Counted from the first letter of the stretch, positions 48,763 to 60,828 are shown. The stretch is DNA of 64,000 nucleotides from Phanerochaete sordida (GCA_019973155.2 BPQB01000073.1:1-64000), one strand, 5' to 3'. Notes: a model not told the origin generated them from the letters alone. Program-made: numbers and translations.

Positions 48763-50155
48763 CTACGCCTTGAACGTCTCGTACGACCGCGTCCCCGCGA
48801 CCGCCTCGACCTCGCCCTGGACGCTCGCCAGCATGTCCTGTGTGCTGTACCGCGGCGCCCACCCCAGCGCACGCGCGTGCGCCGCGCGGCAGCGTACATT
48901 CAGGCCCCATAGCTTGCCCATCTCCTGCAGCGCCGGTCAGCACAAGTTGGCCAGCACACGAAGGCTCGACACGCACTACAGAACCGAAGTAGAGCTCGAG
49001 TTCAGCGTCGGTGTACGCAGTGGGCTCAGCGTCGTTCGCGCGTCCGAGCGCGACCATCGCCGCGCCGATAGCCCGCGCGATGTCGTAGGCCGTGTGCTCG
49101 CCGTTCTCCGCGAAGTAGCATCCGCGCGCGCCGTGGTCGACGGCGTCTGCGCCGCGCGTGGAGATTGTGTCGAGGAGGAGAATGTATAGGTCCGCCACTG
49201 CCGCGTGTATCAGCGCAGGAACGCGCAGGAACGCGGCGCAGAGAAAATACGACGCACCGTCGTCAATGTGCACGTTCGGCCAGCGGGCGCGGCCCGCACC
49301 GACCGTGCCCGCGCAACCGCGGTGCAGACACGCCTTCGCGAGCAGCGGGATCTGGATCGAGCGCGCGTGCTGCACGCCTGCTTCGACGAGCGCGGTGTGC
49401 GCGGCGCCGTAGACGGTGCTCGGGAGCACGACGTATGTGCGGCAGTAGCCTGGCGGCGCTCGTCAGCACTCCGCGCTCTGTCCTCGCCGCTCTGAGCGGA
49501 AAGCACACGCACCCTCCGCATCGGCCGCAAACGTGAGGAGGTCGACGTTGCGGTGGAACGCCGTGGGCTTGATGCTTGCCATCTGCTCGAAGTCGGTGTC
49601 GTCGTACACGGGCTCGGTAGCGTCTGTGCCCGCTGTCTCCTGGGCGTTGATGAGCTGTCCTGTGCCGGACTGCGCGGCGCGTCAGCGTGTGACATGACGG
49701 AGCATGGCGCGCGACGAACCGTATGAATCAGGACGGGCACATCGCCAGTCCGCGTGTGGCGCGTGCGCAGACCACGCAGGATGGCCTGCATCGCAGGGAC
49801 GTCGTCGGCATCGGCCTGGGGAAGACGGTCAGCGTCTCCACAGTTGCAGAGGGCGGTGGCTTGCCATGGAGAACACGACGTGCGCTTCTGCCGAAAGTCT
49901 TTCGAGTAGTGTGGTGTCCTCGGTGGACCCGACGACACTGTGCACGCCAAACTGGTCCTGAAGGATTTTGCCCTTGTCGGGGCTGCGGACGAGCGCGGTG
50001 ATCTGGAAGCTATGCGCGCCGCGGTGCGCGAGCAGTCTCGACAGGACTGTGCCGCCAATGTAGCCTACGCGTTTTTAGAAAGACAGCGCAGATGCACAGA
50101 CGACGGAGAGCACACCTGTTGCGCCGATGACGAAGATGGGAGTCTTGTTGGACAT
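48763..50155 (-). CDS. NmrA-like / extended SDR NAD(P)-binding protein 2
   Basis: Tandem paralogue of the preceding gene, 354 aa. Exons: 50116-50155, 49865-50064, 49720-49815, 49513-49669, 49258-49449, 48980-49197, 48763-48924; the first six sizes (40/200/96/157/192/218) are identical to those of copy 1. It starts MSNKTPIFVIGATG and continues YIGGTVLSRLLAH, ALVRSPDKGKIL, IHTSGTGQL and YVVLPSTVYG. Intron 2 (49816-49864) has a GC donor where copy 1 has GT. The C-terminus ends at YETFKA, where copy 1 runs on. Both are on the minus strand, followed upstream by the FAD oxidase on the same strand, so the three could be co-regulated. Cytosolic NAD(P) enzyme; exact reaction unknown. Confidence 0.85.
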
Positions 50156-50207
50156 TGTTGGAGGATGAGTAGATGCGAGGGGGACAGGTCTTGTCCCCGA
50201 GCCCTGG

Positions 50208-50215
50208 TACTTATA
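50208..50215 (-). promoter_or_regulatory. TATA-like box of SDR gene 2
   Basis: Minus-strand CTATAAGT about 55 bp before the ATG at 50155, the same relative place as in copy 1. Confidence 0.45.
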
Positions 50216-51207
50216 GCTGCAGAGCGTATTGCCTGCGCTCGTATTTCAGGGTCAACGACGGTCCGAACGTCGAGGGTACCGGGCATGCATTGCTGGGCGG
50301 AATCCGACAACAGTCAACGCCAACACGAAGACGACCTAGACAGTTTGCACCCATCCGTGTTTCTCGGCTGGCAGCAGTAAACTCTGGGGGGAAAGGAGCG
50401 GCATGCCAACCAATATTACTCGTGAAGCCGTTGTCAGCGCACACAGGAGGCGAACACGAGCGGGCGCTAGCAGTCATGCCTGCGGAAAAGCTCTAGAAGT
50501 GAGAAATGTGTTGTACGAAACGGAGGTCATTCGCTCGTACCGTGGAGCAGACGTCCGCCTAGATGCCGACGATATCGGGATATGCGCTTCTGCGCACAAT
50601 CCGACTGCGAAACTGACAGCCGGGACACTTTGCGTCCATCCATGCCACTCTTGGATCTCGTCGCAGTGAGATACGTGCGAAACATGGGCAGAAAACCGAT
50701 ACTAGAGACTCATACAGCCATTCCATAAGCAAGGGAGGAAATCGTGGCGCCGTGGAATAGGCACCCGCCACGGACGAGAGCTATGCACCTAGAGCGCTGC
50801 ACCAAATGGCTTCCGCGAAGGCGACAGGACCTTGTGGTTGCATTCTGGAAGTGTACGAAGTCGTATTAGTAATCCTGCAAACGCTGAGTCATGTAGCTTC
50901 CAAGCCTATGTGCTTACCAAGCAGTAGGAATCGTGGCTTGCCGCCAAGTAACTTGGAAGCTTTGCGCGGTGGGGGCGTATAGGGAGCAGAAGCTCTAGCG
51001 GCATGTGCACACGACATCGTCGCATCGTACACAGCGGTCGCGCGGGCGCGTCGGACCAATTCTGAGTGAGACCGCAGGTGCCAAGCTTCAGGCCTTCAGC
51101 CTCTAGAAGGGTGGAAGGTGCTCGAATTTCCATTGAAATGGGCGGAAGTGATACGCTATCCCGCACAGCGCGACGTCCTCAAGCACAAGTCAGAGCGCGA
51201 CCACTGC
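50216..51207. other. Intergenic, second copy of the SDR upstream block
   Basis: 50530-50930 matches 47615-48066, including a second intron-like element of the same 73-bp length at 50845-50917 with a TTACTAAT branch. No intact gene. Confidence 0.5.
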
Positions 51208-52987
51208 TCACGCCAAGCCATTTCCCATATGCTCCTTCGGTGTGATGGGGAACCACTTGCGGAAGACCATCTGCGGGTCATACTTCGCTTTGACCGCGGT
51301 CAGCCGCTCATAGTTCGCCCCGAAGATGTCCGTGCGCGCAGACTCATTCCCCATGCCGCAATTCGCGTACTGACAGTAGACATATCAGCATACATGCGAG
51401 GATGAGCGGCAAAAGGCACGTACTCCGCGCGTGTCCGTGCCCGCGCGCGCGCTCTCCGCAGCGCGGATCTCTTGCGCACGCTCGGAGGCCCACTGGCGCA
51501 CCTGCGCGCGGAGCAGAGATCTGTAAGCGAGAGGATTAACGAAAACGAAGGCGCCACGTACCATCACGTCGAGTTCGGGGTCGGTCCAGCGCATCATCAT
51601 CGTGAGGTTGTACAGCGGCCCGCGGCCCGCGAACGCGGTCGCCTCGAAGGGGACCTCCATTAGCTTCTGGAATGGGTGCAGGTCGAGCACGACGATGCTC
51701 CTGTGCAGGACATATCAGCTCTGATTGTCCGAAGGATATATTGCTGCAGAATTCATACGGCTTGAGATCGGGGTATGCTTCCAGGAGCGCAACCCACTCG
51801 CGCCACAGATTCGTGAGGATGCCCTCGTCGATCTGCACGCCTAGGTAAGCGCTCTTCATGAGCTTGCGTTCGCCGTGCGTCGCCACTTCGTTGAACATTC
51901 CATTCTGCTCCTCGTAGCGGAGCTCCTTCGTCATGTCCGCGAGTGGTCCCAGGTCGAGCACCGGCTTGAAAAGCGCGCGGCCTTCAGCCTGGGGGCCGTT
52001 GAAGAACGGGATAAACGCAACCGCGGGCGTGTGTGCGGGTGGCGGGCAACTGAAGATGATTGCGGAGGAGCGGCCCTTCGGCAGCTGCTGTGAGAGCTTC
52101 TGCGCGGCGCGAATGATGGCGGGCAGCTTCTCGGGAGCGAACACGGTCTGGTGCGGGGTCAGCAGGAGGAGAGAGTTCGAGCTGTCATTCATAACTCACC
52201 AGGCCGGACCAGACCGTGTTGATCTGCGGGTATGCTTTGAACACGAAAGAGGTGACAACCCCGAAGTTCGACCCGCCACCTGGCGGTTCAAGGTTGTGAG
52301 ACAAGCTATCCACAGCGTACACGTAAGGACGCACCTCGAATGGCCCAAAAAAGGTCAGCATTTTCGGTCTTGCTGCACGTAAGGACCTCTCCGCTGGCAA
52401 TGACCACCTCGGCTTGAACGACGTTGTCGAGCGCAAGTCCATGATCGCCGGTGAGCCAGCCGTAGCCTCCACCAAGCGTCAAGCCGCCCACGCCTGCGCC
52501 GTGCCAGTCATGAGTGTTCGTGTGCGCATGACATGCGGGAGACGCACCAGTGTGGTTCACGGTTCCGCCGACCGTCGCCAGGCCGAACTTCGCCGCCTCG
52601 CGGTCGACGGTCTCCCAGATTGCGCCGCCGCCGACAGTCAGCAGCCGGCGCTCGGCGTCGACAGACACGCCGGCGAAGTGTCGCAGGTCGATGACGAGGT
52701 CCTCGGATGAGGACGCACCCGAGCACGAGTGCCCGCCGCCGCGGATCGCGAGCTCGAGGCCGTTTGCGACGGCGAAGCGGATCTGGGCGCGTCAGCGGAG
52801 CGTTGACGCGAAGGACGAGCGCGCTCACCGCTTTCGCGACCTCTGCGGGCGACTTGGGCAGGACTACATACTTCGCGGGGCGCTGCGCGTTGTCGGCCCA
52901 GCGGCGGATGGCCTCGTCGTAGGCCGTCCCGCTCTCAGGGGTCAGGACCTGGTCCTGGGGAAACACATCTAGAATGTTCGCGCCCAT
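51208..52987 (-). CDS. FAD-linked oxidase with BBE domain
   Basis: Berberine-bridge/6-hydroxynicotine-oxidase-type flavoenzyme, 466 aa. Exons: 52829-52987, 52548-52782, 52335-52493, 52200-52279, 51759-52147, 51562-51700, 51424-51501, 51208-51369. The PP-loop FAD domain (PF01565-type) covers about residues 35-200: [22 protein letters not shown] with His71 as the expected flavin-attachment residue, [34 protein letters not shown]. The C-terminal BBE segment (PF08031-type) lies at about 414-460: [17 protein letters not shown] and [18 protein letters not shown]. No signal peptide is visible at the N-terminus ([10 protein letters not shown]), so unlike many secreted BBE enzymes it may be intracellular. 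I see no second Cys of a bicovalent site (GYGWLTG occupies the usual xxCxx region). Intron 6 acceptor choice (51502) is the less certain junction. It could act with the neighbouring reductases (inference). Confidence 0.85.
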
Positions 52988-54565
52988 TTCAACCGACGTG
53001 CAGAGGTATGAAGGGAGGAGGGGTCGATGATGTGTTTGCGCAGGGCGACCGCGGCTTTATGGACTCCTGTGCGCGCCTGTGTTGCAGGGCGTCGCGAGAT
53101 GTTTCAGCGGGTGCGACTCAGTGAATGCGAGTGTCTTGCTTTGCTTTCGCTGCGCACGAGAGCAATACAGCAGGCCTGCGTCGTTTCCAGGAAATGCGGT
53201 GAATGTGCGGTGAAAGGGCTGCCGCCCAGGGCTGCTCGCGCGGGCGGGTGTCTCTTGCGCCCCACCCGCAGCGCGTCACATCAATAGCGTCCCGACGGCG
53301 GCACTAGATCCTCCGGGAATGATACCTCCGTGTCGCGGAAGACACGTTTAGGTCGGATGTGCCAAATTAGCTTTCCGCTGTGGTGCTTGCGTTGCAATGC
53401 GGCCAGGGTCGGCGAACGAGGCGAGGGAACACTGGTTCGCACACCAGAGAAGATGGAGGTCGCCGCTCTTGCACAGTTCGGGCTGGAACGAGTTTCGAAA
53501 AGTCAAGGTGAGACTCGTTGCTGCGGTAAGCGCGCCTACAGTGCCATCGAGCGCAGCACTGGAAGGACGCAGCGGGTGAACAGTGAATCAGTGGCAGCGT
53601 AGTTGAGGCTTGATTGTATGCGAGCACAATTAGCATAAGCGTGCGGCAGCTTGACATTATGCATAGCTCACACAGGCACTTCTATTGCGAGCCTCGAAGG
53701 CGTCGCGTTCCGGACGTGGACGCCCCATATATCCAGGACGTCAGACCGTGTGGCAGAATCGACTGTGTCGGCTTAAGACGGCCTCTTCTGCTTCTAACTG
53801 CGACATGTTGACAAAAACGCGCGTAAAAACACGCGAACTAGGGCCTTTCAGCGAAATTTCAGCGTGGAAGCTTGGAGTAGGAAAGACGCGGCGCGAGGAC
53901 GCACCTAAATGCCGCCTCATCCCACAGATCGCGTGCAGTTTTCCTTCGACTGCCACATATGGTCAACGGTGTTGCTGACGCGTAAAAGGAGTAGTGTAGG
54001 GGCATATGCGCAATTCTGCCGAGCTCCCGTTGAGAGAGAAGGCTCGAGCCCCATCGAGGCCCTGGACCGGAGACGACGGACGCTCTTGTCGCTACGAGAA
54101 TTTTTGGAGTGAGGGCTGATGCAGATGGGTGTTGTGTCAGCGTCGGACGTCGGACGTTGCAGTAGTCCTGTTACAAAGAACCCAAGGTGCTCTTTGGGTA
54201 GGCATGGGGTCGCGGGGAGGGAGCAGAAGAGGGTTCGGGTGCAAAGCGTAGGCGCCGCTGTCGACGCGTCCGCGATGGTTTATCCGAGGATAGCCCGCAT
54301 GCACAGCTCACACCTCGAACCACGGTGCAAGCGGAATACATACTGTGATAAAAGGAAAATGATATAGCGGGGCAGCAGATACGGCTGTCATGTATCGACA
54401 GCCTCAGCGTGTTATAAGAAGCATGGAGGGACAGGGGTACGCTTCTGAGCACGTACAACGGTCGCATCGCAGATGTCGTTATACAGGGACACCGATAAAT
54501 GATATAATATACATAGTGCTCTACTCAGCCGCGTAATTTGAAGGCTAGAAATGCACGGAGTGTGT
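52988..54565. other. 1.6-kb intergenic region
   Basis: Only short frames on both strands; I see no gene, repeat or RNA structure I can name. The left end should hold the promoter of the FAD oxidase. Confidence 0.5.
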
Positions 54566-56344
54566 TTATGCTTGAGATTTTGCCTCTATATCTCTTGTTG
54601 ACGTTCTACAGTCCAAGGACCACCCGAGAGCTGCGATTGCAGCTGCGATGGCGAAGCACGTCCCAGCATACACGATAACCAATGCATACTGCCCGTCATC
54701 AACCGTTAAGCCAAGGTGCAGCTCATGAGAATCGCGCAAATACGTGGGTATGATTTTTGCGTGCTGCAGGGCCGTAGATACCGGCGTCGACACGATGTTG
54801 CCGAGCCCGCGAGTGAAAAGCAAGATGCTAAAGATCGTTGTCGCAAGAGACAAGTCATCCCCTGGAACAGAAAGTCAGATGGTATGTCTATCTCATAGTA
54901 TCAATGAGTGGCTTACCTGAAATAGGCCGCACAAACCCACTCCACATACTCGACCAGCAGCCCGCAGTGAGCCCGTACGCGATGCTGTACGCGAGAAGAC
55001 CTGCATATGTGAAAGACGCAATTCCCCAAAGCGCGAACGTCGCGACGGATGTAAGGAGTAATGTGGAGAACGCGAGGGCCCAAATGTTGTATCGGTCACT
55101 GAGCCAACCCGTAGAGCATCCAGCGAGGATGGAAGCGGCATTCGAGAGGGTCAGTGTCAACGATGCCTGGCTCTCGTTGAGACCAAGTGAGGTCGCGAAA
55201 GCTGGATCCAGCTAGTGTTAAGCTATGTTTGAAATAGTGGAAAGTGGGTACGTACTTGGGAGCCAGGTCAAAGGGACGAAGTATGCGAGACCCTGGAATG
55301 TGTTCATGGCGACGAAAAACCACAGTCGGCGGTCGCGCATCCACGAGTGGTCTCGAGGCTTGGGCGACGGTGCAGCGATGGAACGATCTGCTGGCGCCTC
55401 AGGGAGACGTGGTTTCATGAAGAACGCCGCAGGGACAAGGAAGATGGCGAGCGCGATGGCGTAGATGCGAACCGTATTTTGGATGCCAAAGTGCTTGATG
55501 AGCGCGGGCATTACGATGGGAAACAGCACGCCTCCACTATTGTCGCCTGCGGGCGTCAGTTTGGACCTTGACGCATACAGCTGCCATAGACATACCTGCC
55601 ACACCGATGCCGTTGGCGAGGCCCAGACGTTCGACCCACCATTCAGACATATACGATATGACTGGACAGTAGACCAGGGCTTCGGCTCATTAGATCTGAC
55701 CATTTGAACATGTTGACACACGACGTACAGGCACCGATTGCGAAGGCTACGCCTTGGAGAGCAATCAATAGCGTCACCTGAATCCTGATGTCAGTACGGA
55801 TCCAGCTCTGATGATTCAGGAGTCACCCACGTTGGTCGCAAAGCTTGGGCCCAACAAACTCAGAAAACAAATGCCGACTCCAACCCAAATGTAGACTCGG
55901 CGCAGACGAAGGTCGTAATGGAGCGAGGGATAAATGACGACTCCTGTAGTGAGCAGTACATTTAATCAGCGCCGTTAGACACACGAGATCATGGGATTTT
56001 ACCAGAGCAATACATGATGCCCGTGCAGAGGGTCCCAATTAACGGGAGATTGGATGAGGCATGTGGTTGTGAGGCGTATACCGGGTCTTCGAGATATGCG
56101 GCGAGGAGTGCGCCGGCCGAATTTGGTAGCCCCCACACGAAAAGACCTAGTATACACGATGAAAGGAGCTGAGGAGAATCAGGCAACATTGAATGCGAGA
56201 CACGCGGGCACTATCCACGGTTGACCATGCAGAGAACCCGCGGTCGGCAGGTGCGAAGTCAGCTTGAGTCGATATATCCACGGTGTCAGGACATGGCTTC
56301 TCGGACAGGTCGACACTGGAAGGGTAGTCAATTTCAGGGCGCAT
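54566..56344 (-). CDS. MCT/SLC16-like MFS transporter (MFS6)
   Basis: Intact eight-exon paralogue, 469 aa. Exons: 56219-56344, 56003-56168, 55831-55943, 55729-55777, 55596-55679, 55256-55546, 54917-55201, 54566-54861. Signatures APADRGFSAW and YMSEWWVERLGLANGI are present. Its exon 5 and exon 6 sequences (GDNSGGVLFPIVMPALI) are closest to MFS1 (GDNTGAVLLPLILPPLI), suggesting these two form a subgroup; both also lie next to HET-like genes. The C-terminal tail is charged (RTSTRDIEAKSQA). Less GC-rich codon use than MFS1. Substrate unknown. Confidence 0.88.
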
Positions 56345-56417
56345 GGCAGCGAACGAGCTTTGGACGAGGCTTTGAAAACCCAGTGGATTCTGGTGAGCAG
56401 TGCATGATTCCTACGGC

Positions 56418-56425
56418 CTTAAATA
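56418..56425 (-). promoter_or_regulatory. TATA-like box of MFS6
   Basis: Minus-strand TATTTAAG 74 bp before the ATG at 56344. Confidence 0.4.
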
Positions 56426-58514
56426 CCCTTACCTCCTCGAGCATCATCAGCTTCAACATTGCCGCTCTACGGTTGCTCTACGGTGCTGCTGCCTTTGTCA
56501 GGCCGCGGCTGAGTACGATGACGACTCTCGCGTCATCGCTGACAATGCGGCTTCCGCTTCTGTGCCCGGAGTCGTTGGCACGCCGAGCAGGTTCTCATGT
56601 TCATGACTAGACGGGTGCAAGGTTTAGATTGACTTCTGCTCGCGTCGTCTTGGCTAGCGCCCAGTAAGAAAGAGATAATTACCCGTGTAAGAACACTCAG
56701 AACTCCGCTGTTATTGAGTAGCAAAATAAAGGTTACCACTTACTTACACCGCTAGTAGCTCAGTTGCCTCTGATATTGCCGCGCCAGTGTCGCTTGCAGT
56801 AGACGTCGTTCGCGACTACATCCAAGGCAGCCAGGGAGAGGATACAGTGTAGGACCCTTTCAACTAACGGTGGTTTCGTTGCACCGACACAGTCGGGGAG
56901 ATCGTGGCTCAATGGTGTGTCATACGCATGAAATGCGATGCTGAGCCTCACGAAACGTGGGCAGCTTAGGTCAAATGCGAAAGCCTGAGAAACGTGAGTG
57001 GTCTTTCAGAGCCTGCGCCGCTCAACAGTCAAGGCACCGGGCCATAAGGGTCTCAATGAGCTCATTAGGAAGCCCTAGACGGACCATGTGAGACTCGGTC
57101 GCGGGATGTCGGTGTGCCGTTCCCCAGCGTACGGCAGTCGAAGTGAGGAGACTATAAGGAATTTGAGTCTAGCACCTTTTGGTCCCGAAAATGGAGTGAG
57201 AAGCACTTAAGCATCCTTCTCCAGTGAGGAGACCTTCCTTGACAGCTTCAATGGTGCATCAATACGAGCTAACGATGGCTCACTGTTAGGCCGTTCGTGC
57301 TTACTGTATGTACATCGCGGTGCTCAATTCTGTTCAAATGATAGTAGACAACTGGACTGCCCTACGATCGCCCTCGCCATTAATGCTCATAGAACGCCGT
57401 GAACCCATCTTCGAAGCAGGAAGTAGCCGCTTATGATATAGTTCTGTCTAAGTACCTACCGGTATCGGAGCAGCGTGGGCACATGCTATGATCTCACAGA
57501 GATATCAGAGCTAATGAAGCAGATCGATTTGGAGCTTTCGGTTTTTTTGTTGGGATTCAATATGCGACCAGTCCCCGCCGGAGAAGCGGACGCTGCACTG
57601 CGACGCTAAAGGGTTCGCCGGGTCTTGATACGCGCTGGAATTGACCCCGTGCACCACTGACTGAGCGAAGCTCAAAGTTGTGACTCTGACAAGGGCGTGC
57701 GGGCTAGGAATGGATCTGTTCTAAGGTTCGTTCGTTCTCATAACCTCGGACTCGAAAATGTGCCGCTCTTCAAATATATCCTCCATCAAAAAGCTTAACC
57801 TTCAAGTTCCGCGTGCGCGTATGCTTCCATATCCCCGTATTTCTTTCCTTCGGGCCACAAAGCTTAGATTCCGCGATGACAGGCCTGCACAGGACGAGTA
57901 TAGAAAGTCGTTGACGACTAGTAGTGTATTTTGTGGAGCAGGTGCGTCCAGAAGAGGATATGTTACATTCCAGGATCCCAATTAATGTTCGCACAATTGC
58001 TAGCGTCCCGCTGACCGGAGATCCCGAATGAAGCCGTTGGCGTCCGCGAGGGACAGCTCGGCCTAGACTACCCAGCTAGCGATGTAGTGTGCAAGTCACC
58101 CGGGAGATCTCCGACAGCCTGGCCCTGCGAGGGCAGTCCGCATGCCTACGTTGTCGAAGTTTGGTCGAAGTATGTGCTCCATAGCGCCGAGTCAGTGGGC
58201 CGGCGTCGTCGGCCGAGGTTAACCCGCCTATCCCACGGGCTTTGCCATTTTTGTCAAAACGATCACTACCCTTTGCGCAGACCCGTCGTATCTTTTGAAC
58301 ACACTCTTCGAGCTCCAGGTGTTGAGCATCGCAGAACCCAACCGTAAACCAGGTAACTTTAAGTATTGAGTCCCATGTCTAGTGATCTCACACGTCCCCA
58401 CTCATTGGACCCCTGGCAATATAGTGTTCCGGGTCCAACTTAACAGTGGGCGTTCCGATTCCAAGGTACGGCAGTCTGATTATTTTCAACAGCACGATGG
58501 ACCGCTGATCTCGC
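56426..58514. other. 2.1-kb intergenic between divergent MFS6 and HET-like 3
   Basis: No gene supported. It contains the left copy of a direct repeat (about 57850-58055) whose partner lies beyond the HET-like gene at about 61380-61590. Confidence 0.5.
57850..58055 (+). repeat. Left copy of a ~0.2-kb diverged direct repeat flanking HET-like 3
   Basis: Shares ordered blocks with 61380-61590: AAGCTTAGATTC(C/T)GCGATG, GAGTATAG, GTGTATTT or GCGTATTT with GGAGCAGG, GCACAATTGCTAGCG or GCGCAATTGCTAGCG, and CCGCGAGG. Both strands keep similar short peptides, so coding origin is uncertain. Confidence 0.65.
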
Positions 58515-60633
58515 ATGGAACAGAGTTCAGCGGGCTCTACAAGATCGATGTCCTCTACAGGTGAAGATTCGCGTCCCGTCGCTGCACCTCCCGCCTCACG
58601 CGCACGGGTGAGCTACTCTAGATTATTGTCAAATAGACCACGCGCTGACAGAGCCGCGCCACCAGATGACTACTGGACTCGTGACGTTCCAGCTCCGAGA
58701 GGCTACAATCGAGGTCGCAGAACCTCCATGGGAGTATGCCTGGGACGGAGTCCCTATCTCTCTATCTCCTTTCATCGATGACCGATGTTTTGCGTCTCCG
58801 GGCTTGTGGTATCGGACCAGAGGCAAGACGGCCAACCGCCTTCACATCTGGGGCGTACTTCAGATGGCTAGGTCGGGCGCCCTCCCCGCTGAGCATGTCT
58901 TTGCCACTTCCCACCCCGACCAACAGTTCACACTCACTCCCGAGCCCCGCTCGTCCATTCCATTCCAATGGGTCCACGTCAGCGCGCGTGCGATACCGAA
59001 TTCACTCGCTGACATGGTGTGCTCTGAGATGCCTGCCCAGGAGGTTCTTGCCCATTTGACTCGCCTACTCGGACTGAAATTCGACCTTCGCGATCCAAAC
59101 CTCCTTCACGCGGTCGGCAGTGTTGCTGGGGATCAGATGGATCTTGGACAGCTTTACGGCTTCCTGCGAAAACTCAAGACTGCTGACCTCAAGAGTTCTC
59201 GTGTCACTGGCATCCTGGAAGGGAAGCGCAAGGAGGATGAAGCAATGCGCCTGGATGCCTTGCAGGACGGCTACATCAACGATGCGAAGATGCCCCCACG
59301 CCGAATCTGGGATCTCTTCAGCAACCGTGTCCTCCCCTTCTACATCGTCCCCAAGGATCCTGAGCAAACTGCCCCCGACGTCCTGACGGTGTCGCACAGC
59401 TGGGCAGCCGGGGACACCCGCCAGTACGTGTCCACGCCGATCAACGGATCGCAGTGGCCCGTGCAGATCCCGCAGGGCACAACTCTCGACCAAGTCCGCG
59501 TCGAGCTTCTCAATCTCGGCGCCGAGTACATCTGGCTCGACGTCCTGTGTCTGCGCCAGCGCGGGCGCGACGAGGACGAGCCGCTGCGCAAAGCTGAATG
59601 GCGGCTCGACGTCCCGACGATCGGCTACATCTACAGCTGCGGCCGGCCGTGCGTCACGTACTTCAACGGGCTCGGCCTGCCCTTCAACCCTGCATCGGCG
59701 GCGCTCGCGTCGGAGCGCCACTGGCTGCGCCGCGTCTGGACGGTGCAGGAGACGACGAGCAAGTGGATTCCAGGCGGCATGACAGGAAAGGCGTCGGCCG
59801 ACGCACACGCGTTCTTCCGCGAGCACTTCGCGCAGGCTGTTGGCCAGGACGCCGACGGTGATTACGGACGGGTTTTCATCGAAAACCACGCTCGACACGG
59901 CTCGGTATACGTCGACACGCGCGCGCTCAGCACGGCTGTACAAGCGATGCGCCACCGGCACTGTACGACAGAGCTCGACAGGGTGCACACGCTCGCGTAC
60001 GTCCTCAACTGCAGGACGCTGCCAGCGTACGAGGAGGACATGGCGCCCGAGGAGGCGTGGGCGATGCTCTTGAAGCACCTCGATCCTGCGGCGCGCGCGC
60101 GTGTCGCGTACCACCACATGAAGCACACGCCTGAAAGCAGCTCATTGCTCCCGTCGTGGTCAGAGTTGTTGAAGTTCACCGAGGTCATCACAGGTTCTTC
60201 GCAATGCTTCCTATCCCTCGTCGACAAGTCCAGCCTCGCATCACCTGCGCCGGGGATGTACCACGGTTTATCCCAGGCGCTCGGCCGCCTCGCGCTTACT
60301 CGTCCCACCCAGGACGACCAATGGCAAGCGTCCGTGGGACTTCTTGGATCCTCCGACAACATGGGAAATGCGCTGGAACCCTCTAATTATCAAATATATG
60401 GCAACTATCGTCCAGAGACGAAGTATCTTATACTTCAATTCAATCGCAGCGCTTTCGCAGTGGCGGAGCTAGTAGGGAAGCGTGATCTTGGTGGGGAGAC
60501 GGGCAGAGTCCTGGAAGTCGTCAAACGTGGCTGTTTACTCTTCTCTCAAGAGCTGCGGCCGTTTTCGCTAGATGGATACCCTTACATTCCTGTTGTGTAC
60601 CTTACCGAGGAAGAGGTTACACCTCGAGCATAA
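58515..60633 (+). CDS. HET-domain-like protein 3
   Basis: Third member of the HET-like set, 686 aa. Exons 58515-58607 and 58666-60633; the 58-bp intron is phase 0 with a GCTGAC branch, in the same place as in copies 1 and 2, which supports their short first exons. Core at about residues 246-386: WDLFSNRVLPFYI, TVSHSWAAGD, AEYIWLDVLCLRQ, EWRLDVPTIGYIYS, VTYFNGLGLPF, RRVWTVQE. The N-terminal PPWEYAWDG and PRSSIPFQWVH blocks and the C-terminal VVKRGCL block are shared with the paralogues. There is no TIR, NACHT or membrane segment. Starting at the exon-2 ATG (58666) would lose only 31 Ser/Ala-rich residues. The function is unproven; HET domains are linked to non-self recognition in ascomycetes. 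Confidence 0.8.
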
Positions 60634-60828
60634 CGCTAGAACCATGCTTTATACTCCACATCGTGAAGTGCTATCTGGATGTACAATCGCCTTCGAACGC
60701 GGAAGTATCATACATATTATCTACTCGTCCTCCGATATCGCAGGGAAGAGACAGTAGTTATGATGGAATAGCGAACGTCTTTACATGTTTCTAGACAAGA
60801 CGCAACTCTTGCACAAGTGCCATACTGC
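60634..60828. other. 3' flank of HET-like 3
   Basis: Short A/T-richer stretch that should carry the 3' end of the HET-like gene; nothing else seen. Confidence 0.4.
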
